Shown: piece by piece, positions 5,006-6,687 of the stretch
Numbering within the stretch: the first letter of the stretch is position 1
Layout of the letters: each line of letters begins with the position of its first letter
DNA from: Patescibacteria group bacterium
GTDB lineage: Bacteria; Patescibacteriota; Minisyncoccia; JAHIHE01
Reading direction: 5' to 3'
Assembly: GCA_018899995.1 (NCBI GenBank)
Contig: JAHIHE010000036.1
Span: 1 to 6,687 of the forward strand
Length of the DNA stretch: 6,687 bases
The notes under the pieces: generated by a model
What the model was told of the DNA's origin: nothing
What the model saw: the letters and a program-made list of their open reading frames with translations, nothing else
Database searches by the model: none
Program-made: the position numbers and the translations under genes

Positions 5006-6034
5006 CTATTTATAATCGCTATTTTCATTTCCCCCCTTTTCATATTTTCTTTTTAGATAGCATTTGTAAAAGTTATACTTAAAATATGGGCATTCTTGAA
5101 AAATACACTTTTCACAAAAAACAGGGTACTCGCTACTAACCCCAAAATCAACTATTTTTATAATTTCTTCCAATGATAAAGTGGTCGGCTTGGTACCGGA
5201 TAGAGATTCAGAACCGTTTAGAATAGCCCTTAATGATTTGTGGTAATACCAATGTTCCACATTGGCGATTTTTCCTTCTTGGCTTAGATATTGCGGATTT
5301 ATAATTTCTTTTTCCCTGCCAAGTATTTCCAGTTCTTTAATTCTGATTGCTGCAACAATACCCCTTAGATCAATTTTGAAAAAGTGATTGGTAAAAATCA
5401 TAATGTGGCCGGTGCTTCTTTTTTGGATAACAATCGCAATTCCCTCGTTTTGCATGGCGTATTTGGCAATATTAATATTATCGGATTCAATTATAGCCAT
5501 TTTTATTTTATTTTTACCGCGCTTTATTTTTAGTATCTCGGCATTATTATTGAATTCTGTTTCAGATTCGCTATCATAATAAATTAAAGCGTTTAAAGCG
5601 GTAAAGGTAAAGTTAAAAACATCTTGACTGTCTAATCCTTGTTTATACATTTGTTTGATTATTTGCGCCAAGTCGCCGAATTTGTTATGGAGACCGTATT
5701 GGTCATCCTCGTAAATATAATCCAACAAAGCTTTTAATTCAGGTTTATCGGCAATTGATAAAAAGTCCGCCACAAGCATAGTCGCGAATTTTCCATTTTT
5801 ATGATGGTCGAAAATTCCGCCGCCCATATCTACCAACAATGCGTTTTCTTTTTCCCATTGTTCCAGATTTTGTTTCGAGGGATCGTTGCTCAAATTCCAA
5901 AAATAAATTTTAGCTTTTTCTATTCCTGTAAATTTATCTTTTCCGTAGTGCGCCAGTAAATAACAGGCCGCGATTTGATCAAGGTGCGGCTTATCCGGCA
6001 TTATTATTTTTGAAACAATTGATTGATTTTGCAT
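5006..6034 (-). CDS. DHH/MYG1-like predicted phosphoesterase with C-terminal cysteine cluster
   Basis: This 342-residue protein shows the metal-site signature of the DHH/MYG1 (UPF0160) superfamily, whose members hydrolyse phosphodiester bonds in nucleotides or act as 3'-5' exonucleases. Motif I is PHLDQIAACYLL (His17, Asp19). Motif II/III is LLVDMGGGIFDHH (Asp69, Asp76, His77, His78). A later acidic motif is YEDDQYG (Asp110, Asp111). The VDMGG...DHH arrangement closely resembles VDVGG...DHH of MYG1. The C-terminus carries Cys307, Cys310, Cys315 and Cys325 (C-x2-C-x4-C-x9-C), a likely zinc or Fe-S site that I do not know from MYG1. No signal peptide or membrane segment is seen, so it is probably cytosolic. 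An extended -10 promoter lies about 36 nt upstream. It is more AT-rich than lepA. The substrate is unknown; superfamily membership is fairly sure and the exact family is not. Confidence 0.75.
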   Translation of the reverse strand: MQNQSIVSKIIMPDKPHLDQIAACYLLAHYGKDKFTGIEKAKIYFWNLSNDPSKQNLEQWEKENALLVDMGGGIFDHHKNGKFATMLVADFLSIADKPELKALLDYIYEDDQYGLHNKFGDLAQIIKQMYKQGLDSQDVFNFTFTALNALIYYDSESETEFNNNAEILKIKRGKNKIKMAIIESDNINIAKYAMQNEGIAIVIQKRSTGHIMIFTNHFFKIDLRGIVAAIRIKELEILGREKEIINPQYLSQEGKIANVEHWYYHKSLRAILNGSESLSGTKPTTLSLEEIIKIVDFGVSSEYPVFCEKCIFQECPYFKYNFYKCYLKRKYEKGGNENSDYK

Positions 6035-6069
6035 ATAAACATCGAATTTGTAAATAAAAATATAAATAT

Positions 6070-6099
6070 ATTATAACAAGAATTAAAAAATTACGCTAA
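6070..6099 (-). promoter_or_regulatory. Candidate promoter of the DHH-like gene, overlapping the hairpin arm
   Basis: On the minus strand a perfect TATAAT (6070-6075) is preceded by TGT, giving an extended -10. A weak -35-like TTAGCG lies at 6094-6099 with an 18-nt spacer. The leader would be about 29 nt. The -35 falls inside the left arm of the 6092-6151 hairpin, so hairpin and promoter could influence each other. Confidence 0.55.
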
Positions 6100-6151
6100 C
6101 AATCTAATTATGATTAAACTGTTGCCAGTAATCAGTTAGACTGTTAGCGTA
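6092..6151 (-). terminator. Long 60-nt imperfect hairpin after the edge gene; terminator-like on the minus strand
   Basis: A perfect 10-bp outer stem (TACGCTAACA 6092-6101 with TGTTAGCGTA 6142-6151) is followed inward by TCTAA/TTAGA (6103-6107 with 6136-6140), TGATTA/TAATCA (6111-6116 with 6129-6134) and CTG/CAG around a TTGC tip. Small bulges separate the helices. Read on the minus strand, the stem is followed immediately by ATTTTTTAATTC. That fits an intrinsic terminator for the gene whose stop is 25 nt upstream. Its length and bulged architecture are unusual for a plain terminator; alternatives are a transposon end or a recombination site. Confidence 0.6.
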
Positions 6152-6175
6152 TGGGTTGCTTATTTATCCCTTATT

Positions 6176-6687
6176 TTATTCTTCATCTATCGGATAGAGG
6201 TGCAGGAAGGTTCCGTACCTTCCAGACGATGGTCCGAAGTGCAAACCCGGTGTCCTTGTGTCATCGTCAGAACTAAAGACTGCTTCATGGTCAGGAACCT
6301 GACCATGTTGGACTGGGTACATGTTTGCGTAAACATATACCGCTTCCTTAATCCTCTCGTTGGGCTTAAGAACCCGTTTAACCTTGACCTCTATCTGGCC
6401 GTTCAGCCATTCCCCAGGAACTGGCTTGAGGCTGATGTCAGAGTAAAGAAATGCGTCTCCAAGCATTACTTCCCAATGCTCAGGAGATTCAGGGTAGCCC
6501 CGCACATGCTTTACTTGCGCATCTTTGGGTATTTCTATTCCAACAACAAACTTCTTGAAATAGATATGCCTTGTTATGAGGGTGTAATCCCTCTCACTTG
6601 GCTGACCCTTTGTGTTTGTCCTCGTGGATCCGTTCATTTGCACAAATTCCCAGAGGCTCACATAAGAGATCCTTTGTTCTTTGTGAT
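6176..6687 (-). CDS. Unrecognised protein, probably foreign, possibly truncated by the window edge
   Basis: I do not recognise this product. From a GTG at 6661 it has 161 residues with no cysteine, no signal peptide and no membrane segment. It is rich in Tyr, Pro, His and charged residues, with alternating patterns suggesting a beta-rich fold. Notable segments are WLNGQIEVKVKRV, VYVYANMYPVQHG and a C-terminal SSGRYGTFLHLYPIDEE. AAAGGA about 8 nt before the GTG is a good Shine-Dalgarno, but the frame stays open to the window edge (KEQRISY before the GTG codon), so the true start may lie outside. Codon use differs from lepA: Lys is AAG 8 to AAA 2, Arg is AGG 6 and CGG 2 with no CGC, and ATA is frequent, whereas lepA favours AAA, CGC and ATT. 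A hairpin terminator follows the stop. It is certainly coding-like; its function is unknown. Confidence 0.7.
   Translation of the reverse strand, partial: HKEQRISYVSLWEFVQMNGSTRTNTKGQPSERDYTLITRHIYFKKFVVGIEIPKDAQVKHVRGYPESPEHWEVMLGDAFLYSDISLKPVPGEWLNGQIEVKVKRVLKPNERIKEAVYVYANMYPVQHGQVPDHEAVFSSDDDTRTPGLHFGPSSGRYGTFLHLYPIDEE

Overview
The window looks like a piece of a Candidate Phyla Radiation (Patescibacteria, probably Parcubacteria-like) genome. The first three genes are ordinary bacterial housekeeping genes, but short AT-rich heptamer repeats and small GC-capped palindromes lie between them and also inside one of them, in frame. Such repeat-derived protein inserts are, from memory, common in Parcubacteria-type metagenomic genomes. 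Most genes lack a clear Shine-Dalgarno sequence. The assignment is an inference; no rRNA or other marker is present to confirm it.

Layout. Positions 1-222 are a non-coding leader with a plausible sigma70 promoter. Three co-directional + strand genes follow: lepA (elongation factor 4, 223-2160) with three repeat-derived inserts, an IscU-type Fe-S scaffold (2288-2695), and a membrane-anchored HtrA-type serine protease with one PDZ domain (2879-4123). The spacers between them (127 and 183 nt) consist largely of inverted and direct repeats. A hairpin terminator at 4140-4176 closes the group.

Positions 4177-4512 hold a decayed remnant of an OLD-family-like AAA ATPase, a family often found in anti-phage systems. 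It is headless, apparently missing an internal segment and frameshifted, and its visible beginning abuts a palindrome. A bidirectional terminator at 4539-4559 separates it from the minus-strand block.

The minus strand carries rpmE (zinc-type bL31 with a long charged tail, 4585-4914) behind a near-consensus promoter. Upstream of it is a DHH/MYG1-like predicted phosphoesterase with a C-terminal four-cysteine cluster (5006-6034). At the right edge is an unrecognised gene (6176 to about 6661 or beyond) whose codon choice differs sharply from lepA and which has the window's only good Shine-Dalgarno. A 60-nt imperfect hairpin (6092-6151) lies just after its stop.

The genes do not form one pathway. 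LepA and bL31 serve translation, IscU serves Fe-S assembly, and HtrA serves envelope protein quality control. The most interesting material is accessory: the coding-tolerated repeats, the defence-gene remnant, the DHH-type protein, and the foreign-looking gene with its hairpin. I see no complete new multi-gene system.
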